Part shown: positions 1-9,727 of the stretch, one piece after another
Position numbering within the stretch: position 1 is the first letter of the stretch
Layout: the number at the start of each line of letters is the position of its first letter
Origin: Thalassobaculum fulvum
GTDB taxonomy: Bacteria; Pseudomonadota; Alphaproteobacteria; Thalassobaculales; Thalassobaculaceae
Length of the DNA: 64,000 nt
Reading direction: 5' to 3'
Assembly: GCF_014652915.1 (NCBI RefSeq)
Contig: NZ_BMZS01000001.1
Coordinates: forward strand, 386,779-450,778
Translations under genes and position numbers: made by a program
Notes under the pieces: generated by a model
The model's database searches: none
The model's input: the letters and a program-made list of their open reading frames with translations, nothing else
What the model was told of the DNA's origin: nothing

Positions 1-267
1 CATGGCGTCGTCGCCGGCCCCGCCGGACAGGGTGTCCGCCTCGGCCCCGCCGGACAGCGCGTCGTTGCCCTCGCCGCCCGAGAGCGCGTCGCTGCCGTCG
101 CCGCCGGCCACGGTGTCGTCGCCGCCGCCGCCGAGGCCGGTGTCGTCGCCGGCCCCGCCGTCGACCGAGTCGTTGCCTTCGCCGCCGACCATGGCGTCGT
201 CGCCGGCCCCGCCGGACAGGGTGTCCGCCTCGGCCCCGCCGGACAGCGCGTCGTTGCCCTCGCCGCC
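1..267. repeat. 189-bp direct repeat within the RTX gene
   Basis: Bases 1-78 recur identically at 190-267, a displacement of 189 bp, which is seven 27-bp nonapeptide codon blocks. This repeat is independent of the 354-bp super-module and may continue beyond the left edge. Confidence 0.8.
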
Positions 268-3200
268 GACCAGGGTGTCGGTGCCCGCCCCGCCCGACAG
301 AACGTCGTTGCCGCCGGCACCCGAGAGGATGTCGTTGCCTTCGCCACCCGTCAGGGTGTCGTCGCCGGCAGTGCCTTGCAGCGTGTCGTCCGGTGTGGCG
401 TAGACGATGGTCTCGACATTGCGCACGTCGACGCCCTCGAGATCGGCCCGGCTGTTGACGTACAGCGTGTCGTTGCCGGCACCGCCCTCGATCACCGTAT
501 CGCCGGCACCGCCATAGATCACGTCGTCGCCCGCACCGGCGGACAGGCTGTCCGCGCCCTCGCCACCGGAGAGTGTGTCGTTGCCGGCGCCGCCGCTCAG
601 CAGATCGGCCCCGGCGCCGCCGGAGATCGCATCGTCGCCTTCGCCGCCCGACAGGGCGTCGTTGCCGGCACCGCCGACCAGGGTGTCGTTGCCGATCCCG
701 CCGGACAGGGTGTCCGCACCGGACGTTCCGACCAGCTGGTCGTCGTTGTCGGCGTACACGATGGTCTCGACGTTGCGCACGTCGACGCCGTCCAGCGCCG
801 CCCGGTTCTCGGTATAGAGCGTGTCGTTGCCGGCACCGCCCTCGATCACCGCATCGCCGGCACCGCCGTAGATCACGTCGTCGCCCGCACCGGCGGACAG
901 GGAGTCGGCACCCTCGCCACCGGAGAGTGTGTCGTTGCCGGCGCCGCCGCTCAGCAGATCGGCCCCCGCACCGGCCGAGATCTGGTCGTCGCCCTCGCCG
1001 CCGCTGAGCGCGTCGTTGCCGGCCCCACCGACCAGCGTGTCGTTGCCGATCCCGCCGGACAGGGTGTCCGCACCCGAGGTCCCGACCAGCTGGTCGTCGT
1101 TGTCGGCGTAGACGATGGTCTCGACGTTGCGCACGTCGACTCCGTCCAGCGCCGCGCGGTTCTCGGCATAGAGCGTGTCGTTGCCGGCCCCGCCCTCGAT
1201 CACCGCGTCGCCGGCCCCGCCGTAGATCACGTCGTCGCCCGCACCGGCCGACAGGCTGTCCGCACCTTCGCCGCCCGACAGGGTGTCGTTGCCGGCACCG
1301 CCGCTCAGCAGGTCGGCCCCGGCGCCGCCGGAGATCTGGTCGTTGCCCTCGCCGCCGCTGAGCGCGTCGTTGCCGGCGCCGCCGACCAGCGTGTCGTTGC
1401 CGATCCCGCCGGACAGGGTGTCGTCGCCGGCAGTGCCCTGCAGCGCGTCGTCGTTGTCGGCGTACACGATGGTCTCGACGTTGCGCACGTCGACTCCGTC
1501 CAGCGCCGCCCGGTTCTCGGCATAGAGCGTGTCGTTGCCGGCGCCGCCCTCGATCACCGCGTCGCCGGCACCGCCGTAGATCACGTCGTCGCCCGCACCG
1601 GCCGACAGGCTGTCCGCACCCTCGCCGCCCGACAGGGTGTCGTTGCCGGCGCCCGCGCTGACCAGGTCGTCGCCCGCACCGGCCGAGATCTGGTCGTCGC
1701 CCTCGCCGCCGCTGAGCGCGTCGTTGCCGGCCCCACCGACCAGCGTGTCGTTGCCGATCCCGCCGGACAGGGTGTCGTCGCCGCCAGTGCCCTGCAGCGC
1801 GTCGTCGTTGTCGGCGTAGACGATGGTCTCGACGTTGCGCACGTCGACGCCGTCGAGGGCCGCGCGGTTCTCGGCATAGAGCGTGTCGTTGCCGGCACCG
1901 CCCTCGATCACCGCGTCGCCGGCCCCGCCGTAGATCACGTCGTCGCCCGCACCCGCGGACAGGCTGTCCGCACCTTCGCCGCCTGACAGCGTGTCGTTGC
2001 CGGCGCCCGCGCTGACCAGGTCGTCGCCCGCACCGGCCGAGATCTGGTCGTCGCCTTCGCCGCCGCTGAGCGCGTCGTTGCCGGCACCGCCGACCAGCGT
2101 GTCGTTGCCGATCCCGCCGGACAGGGTGTCGTCGCCGGCAGTGCCCTGCAGCGCGTCGTCGTTGTCGGCGTACACGATGGTCTCGACGTTGCGCACGTCG
2201 ACTCCGTCCAGCGCCGCCCGGTTCTCGGCGTAGAGCGTGTCGTTGCCGGCCCCACCCTCGATCACCGCGTCGCCGGCACCGCCGTAGATCACGTCGTCGC
2301 CCGCACCGGCCGACAGGCTGTCCGCACCCTCGCCACCCGACAGGGTGTCGTTGCCGGCCCCGCCGCTCAGCAGGTCAGCCCCGGCGCCGCCGGAGATCTG
2401 GTCGTTGCCCTCGCCGCCGCTGAGCGCGTCGTTGCCGGCGCCGCCGACCAGCGTGTCGTTGCCGGCGCCGCCTTCGACAATGGCCTCGCCGGCCCCGCCA
2501 TAGAGCGCATCGTTGCCGGCCCCGCCGGACAGCGTATCCGCGCCTTCGCCGCCGGAGAGCGTGTCGTTGCCGGCACCGCCCAGGACCAGGTCGTCCCCGA
2601 TCCCGCCGGAAATCTGGTCGTCGCCCTCGCCACCGCTGAGCGCGTCGTTGCCTTCGCCGCCGGCCAGGGTGTCGTTGCCGCCGCCGCCGATGCCGATATC
2701 CGCGCCGGCCCCGCCCTGGACCATGTCGTCGCCGCCGCCGGCCGACAGGGTGTCGGATCCGTCGCCGCCGTACAGCACGTCGTTGCCGCCGGCCGCGAGC
2801 AGCGAGTCGTCGCCGTCGCCGCCGGACATGGTGTCGGACGCCCAGTCGCCGACCAGGGTGTCGTTGCCGGCGCCGCCGTCGAACAGGTCGGCGCCGCCGA
2901 AACCGGACGCCAGGTCGTCACCAGCGCCGCCGGACAGCGTGTCGTCGGCCCAGCCGCCCGACAGGGTGTCGTTGCCGTCGGCGCCGACCAGCGTGTCGTA
3001 GCCGCCGCGGCCGCGGATCAGGTCGTCGCCGTCGCCGCCCGAAAGGCTGTCGTCGCGCCAGTTGCCGACCAGGGTCTGGCCCTCTCCCGGGGCCGGGGCA
3101 TCGCCGTACACGATGGTCTCGACGTTGCGCACGTCGACGCCGTCGAGGTCCGCGCGGCGCGCCACGTACAGCGTGTCGTCGCCGTCGCCGCCGTCGATCA

Positions 3201-4677
3201 CGCGGTCGCCGGCCCCGCCGTACAGCAGGTCGTTGCCGTCGCCACCATAGAGGTAGTCGTTGCCTTCGCCACCGGAGAGGGTGTCGTCGCCGTCGCCGCC
3301 GACCAGCGTGTCGTGCCCGGCGCCGGCGTCGAGCATGTCGGCTTCGTCGTCGCCACGCAGGCTGTCGTTGCCGTCGCCGCCGTACAGCTGGTCGGTTCCG
3401 TCGCCGCCCGACAGCGTGTCGTTCGCGGCCCCGCCGACCAGCGTGTCGTTGCCGTCGCCGCCGATCAGCGCGTCGTTGGCGCCGCCGCCGCTCAATGCAT
3501 CGTTGCCGTCCCCGCCGGAGAGCGCGTCGTTGCCGTCCCCGCCCTGCAGGAGGTCGTCGCCGTCGGCGCCGACCAGGGTGTCGTCCTCGGCGCCGCCCGA
3601 CAGGCTGTCGGCGCCGTCGCCGCCGGACAGCCGATCGTTGCCGTCGCCGCCGGACAGCAGGTCGTTGCCGTCGCCACCGGACAGGGTATCGCCGGCCCCA
3701 CCGCCCGACAGGGTGTCGTCGCCGGCCCCGCCGACCATGGAGTCGGATCCGCCGAGGCCCTCGATCAGGTCGTTGCCGGCGCCGCCGGACAGGGTCTCGC
3801 CGGCCCAGTTGCCCGACAGGGTGTCGTCGCCGGCTCCGCCGTAGAACTGGTCCTGGCCGCCGCGGCCGACCAGCCGGTCGTCGCCGTCGCCGCCGGACAG
3901 GGTGTCGTCGGCCCAGCCGCCCGACAGGGTGTCGTTGCCGCCGCCGCCGAGCAGGGCGTCGCTGCCGCCGCTGCCCTGGATCAGGTCGTTGCCGGCGCCG
4001 CCGGACAGGGTCTCGTTCTGCCAGTTGCCCGAGACGGTCTGGTCGCCGCCCTCGCGGGCCGCCGGCTGGTCGGTGTAGACGATGTGCTCGACGTTGCGGA
4101 CCGTGATGTTCGCGAGGTCGTCCTCGGACCCGACGTACAGCGTGTCGTTGCCGTCGCCGCCGTCGATGTAGCTGTCGTCGGCGTCGGCATGGATGGCGTC
4201 GTCGCCTTCGCCGCCCGACAGCCGGTCGGCGCCTTCGCCGCCGTGGATCGTGTCGTCACCGTCGCCGCCCTTGACGGTGTCGGCGCCGTCACCGCCGGAC
4301 AGCACGTCGTCGCCGTCGCGGCCGGACAGCACGTCGTTGGCGGCGCCGCCGTACGCCGTGTCGTCGCCGTCGCCGCCGCGCAGCAGGTCGTTGCCGTCGC
4401 CGCCCGACAGCACGTCGTCGCCGTCGTTGCCGAACAGGGTGTCGCGATCGGCGCCGCCGTGCAGCCGGTCGTCGTCGTCGCCGCCGTACAGCAGGTCCTT
4501 GCCGTCGCCGCCGGAGAGGGTGTCGTCGCCGTCGCCGCCGTAGAGACGGTCGTCGTGACCGCCCGCGGCGAGCACGTCATCGCCGTCGCGACCCGACAGG
4601 GTGTCCTTGCCCGCCGTTCCGACGAGCGTATCGTTCTGATCGGTCCCCACGATCGCGTCTTTCTTCTTCTTGCCCAC
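1..4677 (-). CDS. Giant RTX (hemolysin-type calcium-binding repeat) protein, C-terminus beyond the window
   Basis: The minus frame is open from a GTG at 4677 to base 1, at least 1559 codons with no stop. The start is chosen because AAGGGGG lies 5 nt upstream and the protein begins [19 protein letters not shown], parallel to the start of the neighbouring RTX gene. Almost the whole protein is GGxGxDxLx nonapeptides, which form Ca2+-binding parallel beta-rolls in this family. Blocks are separated by a linker of the form [17 protein letters not shown]. From about 406 to 2470 the linker plus beta-roll unit is repeated every 354 bp (118 residues). There is no N-terminal signal peptide, as expected for type I secretion, but the C-terminal secretion signal is outside the window. 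The likely role is a secreted or surface adhesin or matrix protein; no enzymatic domain is visible. RTX identity is certain, the function is inferred. Confidence 0.9.
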   Translation of the reverse strand, partial: MGKKKKDAIVGTDQNDTLVGTAGKDTLSGRDGDDVLAAGGHDDRLYGGDGDDTLSGGDGKDLLYGGDDDDRLHGGADRDTLFGNDGDDVLSGGDGNDLLRGGDGDDTAYGGAANDVLSGRDGDDVLSGGDGADTVKGGDGDDTIHGGEGADRLSGGEGDDAIHADADDSYIDGGDGNDTLYVGSEDDLANITVRNVEHIVYTDQPAAREGGDQTVSGNWQNETLSGGAGNDLIQGSGGSDALLGGGGNDTLSGGWADDTLSGGDGDDRLVGRGGQDQFYGGAGDDTLSGNWAGETLSGGAGNDLIEGLGGSDSMVGGAGDDTLSGGGAGDTLSGGDGNDLLSGGDGNDRLSGGDGADSLSGGAEDDTLVGADGDDLLQGGDGNDALSGGDGNDALSGGGANDALIGGDGNDTLVGGAANDTLSGGDGTDQLYGGDGNDSLRGDDEADMLDAGAGHDTLVGGDGDDTLSGGEGNDYLYGGDGNDLLYGGAGDRVIDGGDGDDTLYVARRADLDGVDVRNVETIVYGDAPAPGEGQTLVGNWRDDSLSGGDGDDLIRGRGGYDTLVGADGNDTLSGGWADDTLSGGAGDDLASGFGGADLFDGGAGNDTLVGDWASDTMSGGDGDDSLLAAGGNDVLYGGDGSDTLSAGGGDDMVQGGAGADIGIGGGGNDTLAGGEGNDALSGGEGDDQISGGIGDDLVLGGAGNDTLSGGEGADTLSGGAGNDALYGGAGEAIVEGGAGNDTLVGGAGNDALSGGEGNDQISGGAGADLLSGGAGNDTLSGGEGADSLSAGAGDDVIYGGAGDAVIEGGAGNDTLYAENRAALDGVDVRNVETIVYADNDDALQGTAGDDTLSGGIGNDTLVGGAGNDALSGGEGDDQISAGAGDDLVSAGAGNDTLSGGEGADSLSAGAGDDVIYGGAGDAVIEGGAGNDTLYAENRAALDGVDVRNVETIVYADNDDALQGTGGDDTLSGGIGNDTLVGGAGNDALSGGEGDDQISAGAGDDLVSAGAGNDTLSGGEGADSLSAGAGDDVIYGGAGDAVIEGGAGNDTLYAENRAALDGVDVRNVETIVYADNDDALQGTAGDDTLSGGIGNDTLVGGAGNDALSGGEGNDQISGGAGADLLSGGAGNDTLSGGEGADSLSAGAGDDVIYGGAGDAVIEGGAGNDTLYAENRAALDGVDVRNVETIVYADNDDQLVGTSGADTLSGGIGNDTLVGGAGNDALSGGEGDDQISAGAGADLLSGGAGNDTLSGGEGADSLSAGAGDDVIYGGAGDAVIEGGAGNDTLYTENRAALDGVDVRNVETIVYADNDDQLVGTSGADTLSGGIGNDTLVGGAGNDALSGGEGDDAISGGAGADLLSGGAGNDTLSGGEGADSLSAGAGDDVIYGGAGDTVIEGGAGNDTLYVNSRADLEGVDVRNVETIVYATPDDTLQGTAGDDTLTGGEGNDILSGAGGNDVLSGGAGTDTLVGGEGNDALSGGAEADTLSGGAGDDAMVGGEGNDSVDGGAGDDTGLGGGGDDTVAGGDGSDALSGGEGNDALSGGAEADTLSGGAGDDAM
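406..2470. repeat. 354-bp tandem super-module repeat inside the giant RTX gene
   Basis: The linker sequence gatggtctcgac (or gatggtctcgaca) recurs with its first base at 406, 760, 1114, 1468, 1822 and 2176, exactly 354 bp apart each time. The surrounding beta-roll DNA is nearly identical from copy to copy. One unit encodes 118 residues: a non-RTX linker plus about eleven RTX nonapeptides. Two further linkers, at 3112 and 4081, are spaced irregularly (936 and 969 bp). The near identity suggests recent unequal crossing-over or gene conversion. Confidence 0.9.
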
Positions 4678-4963
4678 GGCGACCCCCTTGTACCGTCAGC
4701 CGGATTCTCCGGCCGGCGTCCCCGTCGCGTCCGGTCCCGTGGTTGGGCACGCCGGGGCTCATTTCAGACGCTGGGAACCAAAGAAGAGCGGCTCGGCCGG
4801 TCGGCCTGCCAGCAGCTTCCAGGCGCTCCCCACAAACGCACTTTGGACTGCTGAGGTTAAGCTAGAGTTACTCGCCCAAAATTTCCATAAAATTTTACCT
4901 ATATCGGTTGCGGCCGGTCGTCGCGGGCAGATCTCCGCCGGGCGGCGGCCGGTCGCAATCGCG

Positions 4964-6862
4964 CTACAGCAGGTCCCAGTCGGTCGGCAGCTGGCCGATC
5001 GCGGCAACCGTCGGCGCCGCGCCGTCGTTGAACATGAACGCCGCGAGATCGCCGTTCGACGCCCGGGCCAGGATGCCCTGCTGACCGTCCGCCGACAGGT
5101 CCCGGACCGCCAGGACGGTCAGGTCGCCGTCGAAGCCGAAGTCGTAGCGCTGGGCGGCGGCGTCGCCGTCCATCTCCCAAACCGACATGACGCCGGCCTG
5201 CTGGTTCCGCCACAGGATATCGGCCTTGCCGTCGCCGTTGAAGTCGTCGATCGCCTGGACCTGCCATCCCGCCGGCACCTCGAAGGTGCTGCCGCGGACC
5301 GGCTCGCCGGTGCCGTCCATCTGCCAGACCGCGACCTGGCCCAGGCTGTCGTTGCGCAGCAGCAGGTCGGCCTTGCCGTCGCCGCCGAAATCCGCCGTGC
5401 CGGCGACCTGCCAGTCGGTGCCGAGGCCCAGCACGTTGCCGCGGGCGACCGCGCCGCCGCCCTCGGACGTCCAGACCGCCAGCGAGCCGTCGTTCTGGTT
5501 GCGCCACAGCATGTCGGCCCGGCCGTCGGCGTCGAAGTCCGCGGTTTCGGCGAGCTGCCAGTCGTTGGCGATGCCGTGGACGGCGCCGCGGGTCGGCTCG
5601 CCGGTGCCGTTCATCTCCCAGATCGCGATCTCGCCGGTGCCGGCGTTGCGCCACAGGATGTCCTGGCCGCCGTTACCGAACTGGTCGACCGCGGCGATCT
5701 GCCAGGTGTTGTCGATGCCCAGCAGATCGCCCTTGGTGACGCTGTTGAGGCCGCTTGTGGTCCACACCGCGATGTTGCCGGTGTCGGCGTCGCGCCACAG
5801 GTAGTCGTCGGTGCCGTCGCCGTTGAAGTCGGCGAACGCCGCCAGGCCGTATCTCGGCTCGAGGCCGAACACGTCGCCGAGCTCGATCGGCCGGGTCTCG
5901 TCCAGCGACCACACCGCGAACGAGCCGTCGTTCTGGTTGCGCCAGACGAAGTCGTCCTGGCCGTCGCCGTTGACGTCGCCCTTGCCGGCCAGCTGCCAAT
6001 CGGAGGTCAGCCCCTCGGAGTCGCCGAACCGAGCGGTCTCGGTGCCGTCGACCTGCATGGCCTGGACCAGGCCGCCGGAGCGGAACAGGAAGGTCGGGCC
6101 GTTCAAGTCGACCGGCGGGGTCAGGTCCCGGGTTTCGACGACCGTACCGGTGCCGTCCACGAACCAGGCGGTCTCGAAGCCGGACTGCGCCAGACCGTCC
6201 AGGTCGGTGCCCTGTGCGACCACCAGCACGTCGTTGCCGTCGCCGCCGTCCAGCGGCCCGTCGCCGGCCTCCGCCCACACGGTGTCGTCGCCGGTGCCGC
6301 CTGACAGCGTGTCGGTCCCGGCCCCGCCATACAGGACGTCGGCCCCGTTGCCGCCGACCAGCAGATCGTTGCCGCTCTCACCGAACAGCACGTCGCTGCC
6401 GTCGCCGCCCGACAGGACGTCGTTGCCGGCACCGCCCACCAGCGTGTCGTCGCCGGCGGTGCCGGTCAGGGTGAGGTGGACCGGACCGGTGAACACGATA
6501 TGCTCGACGTTGCGGATCTCGATGCCCGTGAGGTCGGCCTCGGAGGCGATGTAGAGGGTATCGTTGCCGACGCCGCCGTCGATCAGCCGGTCGCCCGCGC
6601 CGCCATAGAGAACGTCGTCGCCGACACCGCCCAGCAGCGTGTCGCTGCCGTCGCCGCCATACAGCACGTCGTCGCCGGGGTCGCCGCGCAGGAAGTCGTC
6701 GCCGGCACCGCCGGACAAGGTGTCGTTCCCGGGGTTTCCATACAGCGAGTCGTCGCCGCCGCCGCCCTGCAGCAGGTCGTCAGCCGGACCGCTGCGCAGG
6801 ACGTCGTTGCCGTCCGTGCCCAGCAGGGTGTCGTTGGCCGGAGTTCCCTTGGTCTTCGCCAC
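4964..6862 (-). CDS. RTX protein with C-terminal FG-GAP/VCBS-type beta-propeller
   Basis: 632 residues from a GTG at 6862, which has AGAGGTG 5 nt upstream. A longer in-frame ATG at 6880 is less likely. Residues about 10-225 are RTX nonapeptides split by the linker LTGIEIRNVEHIVF, the same linker class as in the giant RTX protein next door. Residues about 260-632 hold roughly eight copies of a ~52-residue repeat of the form DFNGDGxxDxLWRNxxxGxxAVWxM, which is the FG-GAP/VCBS pattern and fits a seven-bladed Ca2+-binding propeller. There is no signal peptide, so type I secretion is expected. The shared linker and co-orientation with the giant RTX gene (286-bp gap) suggest the two are secreted together. 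Binding of polysaccharide or protein by the propeller is inferred. Confidence 0.88.
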   Translation of the reverse strand: MAKTKGTPANDTLLGTDGNDVLRSGPADDLLQGGGGDDSLYGNPGNDTLSGGAGDDFLRGDPGDDVLYGGDGSDTLLGGVGDDVLYGGAGDRLIDGGVGNDTLYIASEADLTGIEIRNVEHIVFTGPVHLTLTGTAGDDTLVGGAGNDVLSGGDGSDVLFGESGNDLLVGGNGADVLYGGAGTDTLSGGTGDDTVWAEAGDGPLDGGDGNDVLVVAQGTDLDGLAQSGFETAWFVDGTGTVVETRDLTPPVDLNGPTFLFRSGGLVQAMQVDGTETARFGDSEGLTSDWQLAGKGDVNGDGQDDFVWRNQNDGSFAVWSLDETRPIELGDVFGLEPRYGLAAFADFNGDGTDDYLWRDADTGNIAVWTTSGLNSVTKGDLLGIDNTWQIAAVDQFGNGGQDILWRNAGTGEIAIWEMNGTGEPTRGAVHGIANDWQLAETADFDADGRADMLWRNQNDGSLAVWTSEGGGAVARGNVLGLGTDWQVAGTADFGGDGKADLLLRNDSLGQVAVWQMDGTGEPVRGSTFEVPAGWQVQAIDDFNGDGKADILWRNQQAGVMSVWEMDGDAAAQRYDFGFDGDLTVLAVRDLSADGQQGILARASNGDLAAFMFNDGAAPTVAAIGQLPTDWDLL

Positions 6863-7039
6863 AGCATCACCTCTCGGCATGTGCCGAACGTTGCATCGGG
6901 CCGCGCTACCGGCCCCATCCGGGACCGCCGGCGCACGACGATGTTTCGGAGCGCACTCGACTGGCTCGGGGCGTCGTCGGCGTCCCCCTCAGGACCGACA
7001 CCCCGATCGGCGTTCATGCATTCAATTTTATCTTTATTG

Positions 7040-7067
7040 CATATAAGCTGGAGCCGCCGGTTTTCAA
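7040..7067 (-). promoter_or_regulatory. Possible sigma70-like promoter for the RTX genes
   Basis: Reading the minus strand, TTGAAA at 7067-7062 and TATATG at 7045-7040 are separated by 16 nt in an AT-rich island. This would give a leader of roughly 170 nt before the RTX/propeller gene. It is a pattern match only. Confidence 0.35.
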
Positions 7068-7150
7068 CGTGATTCGGGGCGCCTGCGGCCGAATTGATCT
7101 GGCGCAAACCGCCCGGAATGGCGGCCTTCCGGCCGGTGGTGCTACGGTCG

Positions 7151-7193
7151 GGCGACGACCGGACGACGACCGGACGACGACTGGACGACGGGG
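7151..7193. repeat. 11-bp tandem repeat upstream of the glycosyltransferase
   Basis: About four imperfect units of ggacgacgacc/t lie immediately before the GGGGGG ribosome-binding site of the glycosyltransferase gene. Copy-number change here would alter the leader but not the protein. Confidence 0.6.
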
Positions 7194-7198
7194 GGGCG

Positions 7199-8344
7199 AT
7201 GCGGGTCGCGATCATCCACTACTGGCTGGTGACCATGCGCGGCGGCGAGCGCGTACTCGAGGCCCTGCTCGACCTCTACCCGGACGCCGACGTCTTCACC
7301 CATGTCGCCGATCCGGCCGGGATCTCGCCGCGCATCGCCGCCCGCCTCAAGGGAACCACCTTCATCGGCCGGATCCCCGGTGCCCGTCGGCTGTACCAGA
7401 AGCTGCTGCCGCTGATGCCGCTGGCGCTGGAGCGTCTCGACCTCTCGGGCTACGACCTCGTGATCAGCAGCGAGGGCGGCCCGACCAAGGGGGTGTTGCC
7501 GCCGGCCGAGGCGCTGCACGTCTGCTACTGCCACAGCCCGATGCGCTATGCCTGGGTGATGCCGGAAGGTTATCTCCGCGAGCTGCCGGCCCCGGCCCGG
7601 CCGCTGGCCGCCTGGCTGCTGCACCGGCTGCGGATCTGGGACGTGAGCACGGTGCCGCGGGTCGACCGGTTCGTCGCCAACTCGGCGACCGTCGCCCGCC
7701 GGATCCGCCGGTTCTGGCGGCGCGACTCGGTGGTCGTGCACCCGCCGGTCGAGCTCGAGCGGTTCGCCGTCGACCCGGACGGCCCGGGCGAGGCCTATCT
7801 GTTCGCGAGCCAGCTGGTCGGCTACAAGCGGGCCGACGTCGCGGTCCGGGCGTTCGCCGGCAGCGGGCGCCAGCTGCTGGTGGTCGGCGAGGGCCCCGAG
7901 CTGGCGGCGCTGCGCCGCGAGGCCACGCCGAACGTGCGGTTCCTCGGCCGGGTCTCGGACGAGGAGCTGGCCCGCCTGTACGCCCGGTGCCGGGCGCTGG
8001 TGTTCTGCGCCGAGGAGGATTTCGGGATCGTGCCGCTGGAGGCGATGGCCAGCGGCCGCCCGGTCGTCGCGTTCGGCCGCGGCGGTGCCTGCGAGACCGT
8101 CGTCGACGGCGTCACCGGCCTGTTCTTCGATGCCCAGACCCCGGATTCGCTGCGGGCGGCGCTGGACCGCTTCGAGGCGATCGAGGCGAGGTTCGACCCG
8201 GCCGCCATCCGGCGCCACGCCGAGGGCTTCGGGCGCGAGCGGTTCGTGCGGGAGATGCGGGCACTGCTGGACGGCTGGCTGGCGGAGACCCGGTCGGAGC
8301 GGGGACCGGGTGCCGTGGCCCAGGATGGCCCGGCGGCTCAGTAG
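7199..8344 (+). CDS. Glycosyltransferase family 4 (GT-B) protein
   Basis: 381 residues. The start ATG at 7199 is chosen because it opens MRVAIIHYWLVTMRGGERV, the usual N-terminus of GT4 enzymes with its glycine-rich turn, and it follows a G-rich Shine-Dalgarno; the in-frame extension upstream is a low-complexity repeat. The C-terminal half holds the nucleotide-sugar motif EEDFGIVPLEAMASGRPVV (EX7E) followed by GGACETV. Cytoplasmic or membrane-associated transfer of a sugar to a lipid-linked EPS intermediate is expected. Its sugar specificity cannot be read from sequence. It converges with, and overlaps by 7 bp, the priming transferase gene, so it is in the EPS locus but on the opposite strand. 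Confidence 0.88.
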   Translation: MRVAIIHYWLVTMRGGERVLEALLDLYPDADVFTHVADPAGISPRIAARLKGTTFIGRIPGARRLYQKLLPLMPLALERLDLSGYDLVISSEGGPTKGVLPPAEALHVCYCHSPMRYAWVMPEGYLRELPAPARPLAAWLLHRLRIWDVSTVPRVDRFVANSATVARRIRRFWRRDSVVVHPPVELERFAVDPDGPGEAYLFASQLVGYKRADVAVRAFAGSGRQLLVVGEGPELAALRREATPNVRFLGRVSDEELARLYARCRALVFCAEEDFGIVPLEAMASGRPVVAFGRGGACETVVDGVTGLFFDAQTPDSLRAALDRFEAIEARFDPAAIRRHAEGFGRERFVREMRALLDGWLAETRSERGPGAVAQDGPAAQ

Positions 8345-9693
8345 GCGTTGCGGTCGCCGAGCAGGATGGTGATGGTCTGGGCGATGATCCGCAGGTCGAA
8401 CAGCAGCGACCAGTTCTCGATGTAGTGTAGGTCGTACTCCAGGCGCCGGCGCATCTTGTCCGGCGTGTCGGTCTCGCCGCGCAGGCCGTTGACCTGGGCC
8501 CAGCCGGTGATGCCGGGTTTGACCCGGTGGCGCCCCAGATAGCCGTCGATCAGTGCGGCGTAGTGGGTGTTGTGGGAGACCGCGTGCGGGCGAGGCCCGA
8601 CCAGCGACATGTCGCCGCGCAGGACGTTCATGAGCTGCGGCAGCTCGTCCAGGCTGGTGCGCCGCAGGATCCGGCCGAGCGGCGTGATCCGGGGATCGTC
8701 GCGACGGGCCTGCGGCACCACCGCCCCGTCCTCGGCGGTGGTCATGGTGCGGAACTTGTACACCGCGAAGGTGTTGTTGTTGAAACCGAGCCGGTGCTGG
8801 CGGAACAGGATCGGTCGGCCCATCGCCAGCAGGATCGCCAGCGCGATCAGCCCCATCATCGGGGCGGCGAGGATCAGCAGCAGCGCGCCGAGGACGAGGT
8901 CCTCGACCCGCTTCACCACCGAGCTCCAGCCGGACAGCGGCACTTCGGAAAGCGCCAGGGCGGGGATCCCGGCCGGCCGGTCGAACCCGAGAACCGGCAC
9001 CCCGCGCAGTGAAGACGGCAGCGCCAGGTGCACGGCGACCGCCTCCGACTTCAGCGGGTGGATCAGGGCCTCGAGGGTGCCGTTCGGTTCCTCCAGGGCG
9101 ATCAGGACCTCGGAGACCTTGCCGGCCCGGATGGTCGCGATCAGCCGCTGCATCGCCGCCTCCGGATCGCGCCCGAGGTCGTGGGCCTCGATCAGCCGGG
9201 CCAGGCCGAACGGGTCGCGCAACACCGCCTGGGCGACGTCGTGCAGGGCCTGGCCGCGGCCGATCACGGCGACCCGGGGCCCCAGCCGGCCGGCATTGGC
9301 GAGCTGCCGCAGATAGCGCAGCGCCACCGCCCGCGCCAGCAGCAGCGCCAGCACCCCGAGCGTGAAGGTGGCGACGATCCAGGAGCGCGAGAACACCTCG
9401 GTGGTCTGCGTGAGGTTCAGGAAGGCGAGGAACACCGCGAACACCGCCATCCAGCCGACCAGGGCCTGGAAGACCCGCGGATCCAGCGGGTGGGTCTGGC
9501 TCACCCGGTAGGCGCCGAACAGCCGCAGCAGGGGGATCGCCGCGACCCCGAGCGCCAGCGAGCCGGCCGGGTACCAGCCGACCGGGCCCCAGGCCGGGTT
9601 GAGCAGGAAGTGGGCGAGCAGGCCGCAGGCCGCCAGCAGCGCCGCCTCGACGATCGAGAGCACGCCCATTGCGATCGAGAGGGTCTCCCTCAC
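8338..9693 (-). CDS. Undecaprenyl-phosphate sugar phosphotransferase (EPS priming enzyme)
   Basis: 451 residues, the WcaJ/PssY-like polyprenyl glycosylphosphotransferase family. Hydrophobic segments fill the first third. The C-terminal catalytic domain shows KRVEDLVLGALLLILAAP, then KFRTM, RRTSLDELPQL, GDMSLVGPRP and KPGITGWAQVNG, all standard bacterial sugar transferase motifs. It attaches the first sugar-1-phosphate to undecaprenyl phosphate at the inner membrane and so starts repeat-unit assembly. It lies downstream of the kinase and export genes on the same strand (34-bp gap), forming one EPS operon. The first sugar (glucose or galactose) is not certain. Confidence 0.9.
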   Translation of the reverse strand: MRETLSIAMGVLSIVEAALLAACGLLAHFLLNPAWGPVGWYPAGSLALGVAAIPLLRLFGAYRVSQTHPLDPRVFQALVGWMAVFAVFLAFLNLTQTTEVFSRSWIVATFTLGVLALLLARAVALRYLRQLANAGRLGPRVAVIGRGQALHDVAQAVLRDPFGLARLIEAHDLGRDPEAAMQRLIATIRAGKVSEVLIALEEPNGTLEALIHPLKSEAVAVHLALPSSLRGVPVLGFDRPAGIPALALSEVPLSGWSSVVKRVEDLVLGALLLILAAPMMGLIALAILLAMGRPILFRQHRLGFNNNTFAVYKFRTMTTAEDGAVVPQARRDDPRITPLGRILRRTSLDELPQLMNVLRGDMSLVGPRPHAVSHNTHYAALIDGYLGRHRVKPGITGWAQVNGLRGETDTPDKMRRRLEYDLHYIENWSLLFDLRIIAQTITILLGDRNAY

Positions 9694-9727
9694 AGTCCGC
9701 GTCCCCCAACGCCTGCCCGGGTCCGGT

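Larger units (their letters stand above)
6863..7198. other. Divergent intergenic region between RTX genes and EPS genes
   Basis: 336 bp without a convincing gene. It separates the minus-strand RTX pair from the plus-strand glycosyltransferase. An AT-rich stretch at about 7012-7066 stands out against the GC-rich background and is the likely promoter zone for both directions. An 11-bp tandem repeat lies at its right end. Confidence 0.6.

Noticed and set aside
376-1986. Long plus-strand open frame rich in Val, Ala and Gly across the RTX region
   Set aside because: It is the antisense shadow of the repeated RTX codons; the minus strand gives an unbroken GGxGxD protein in one frame.
406-2470. Regular 354-bp spacing considered as a CRISPR-like or satellite array
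   Set aside because: The repeats are much too long, no variable spacers exist, and the reading frame is kept throughout as RTX protein.
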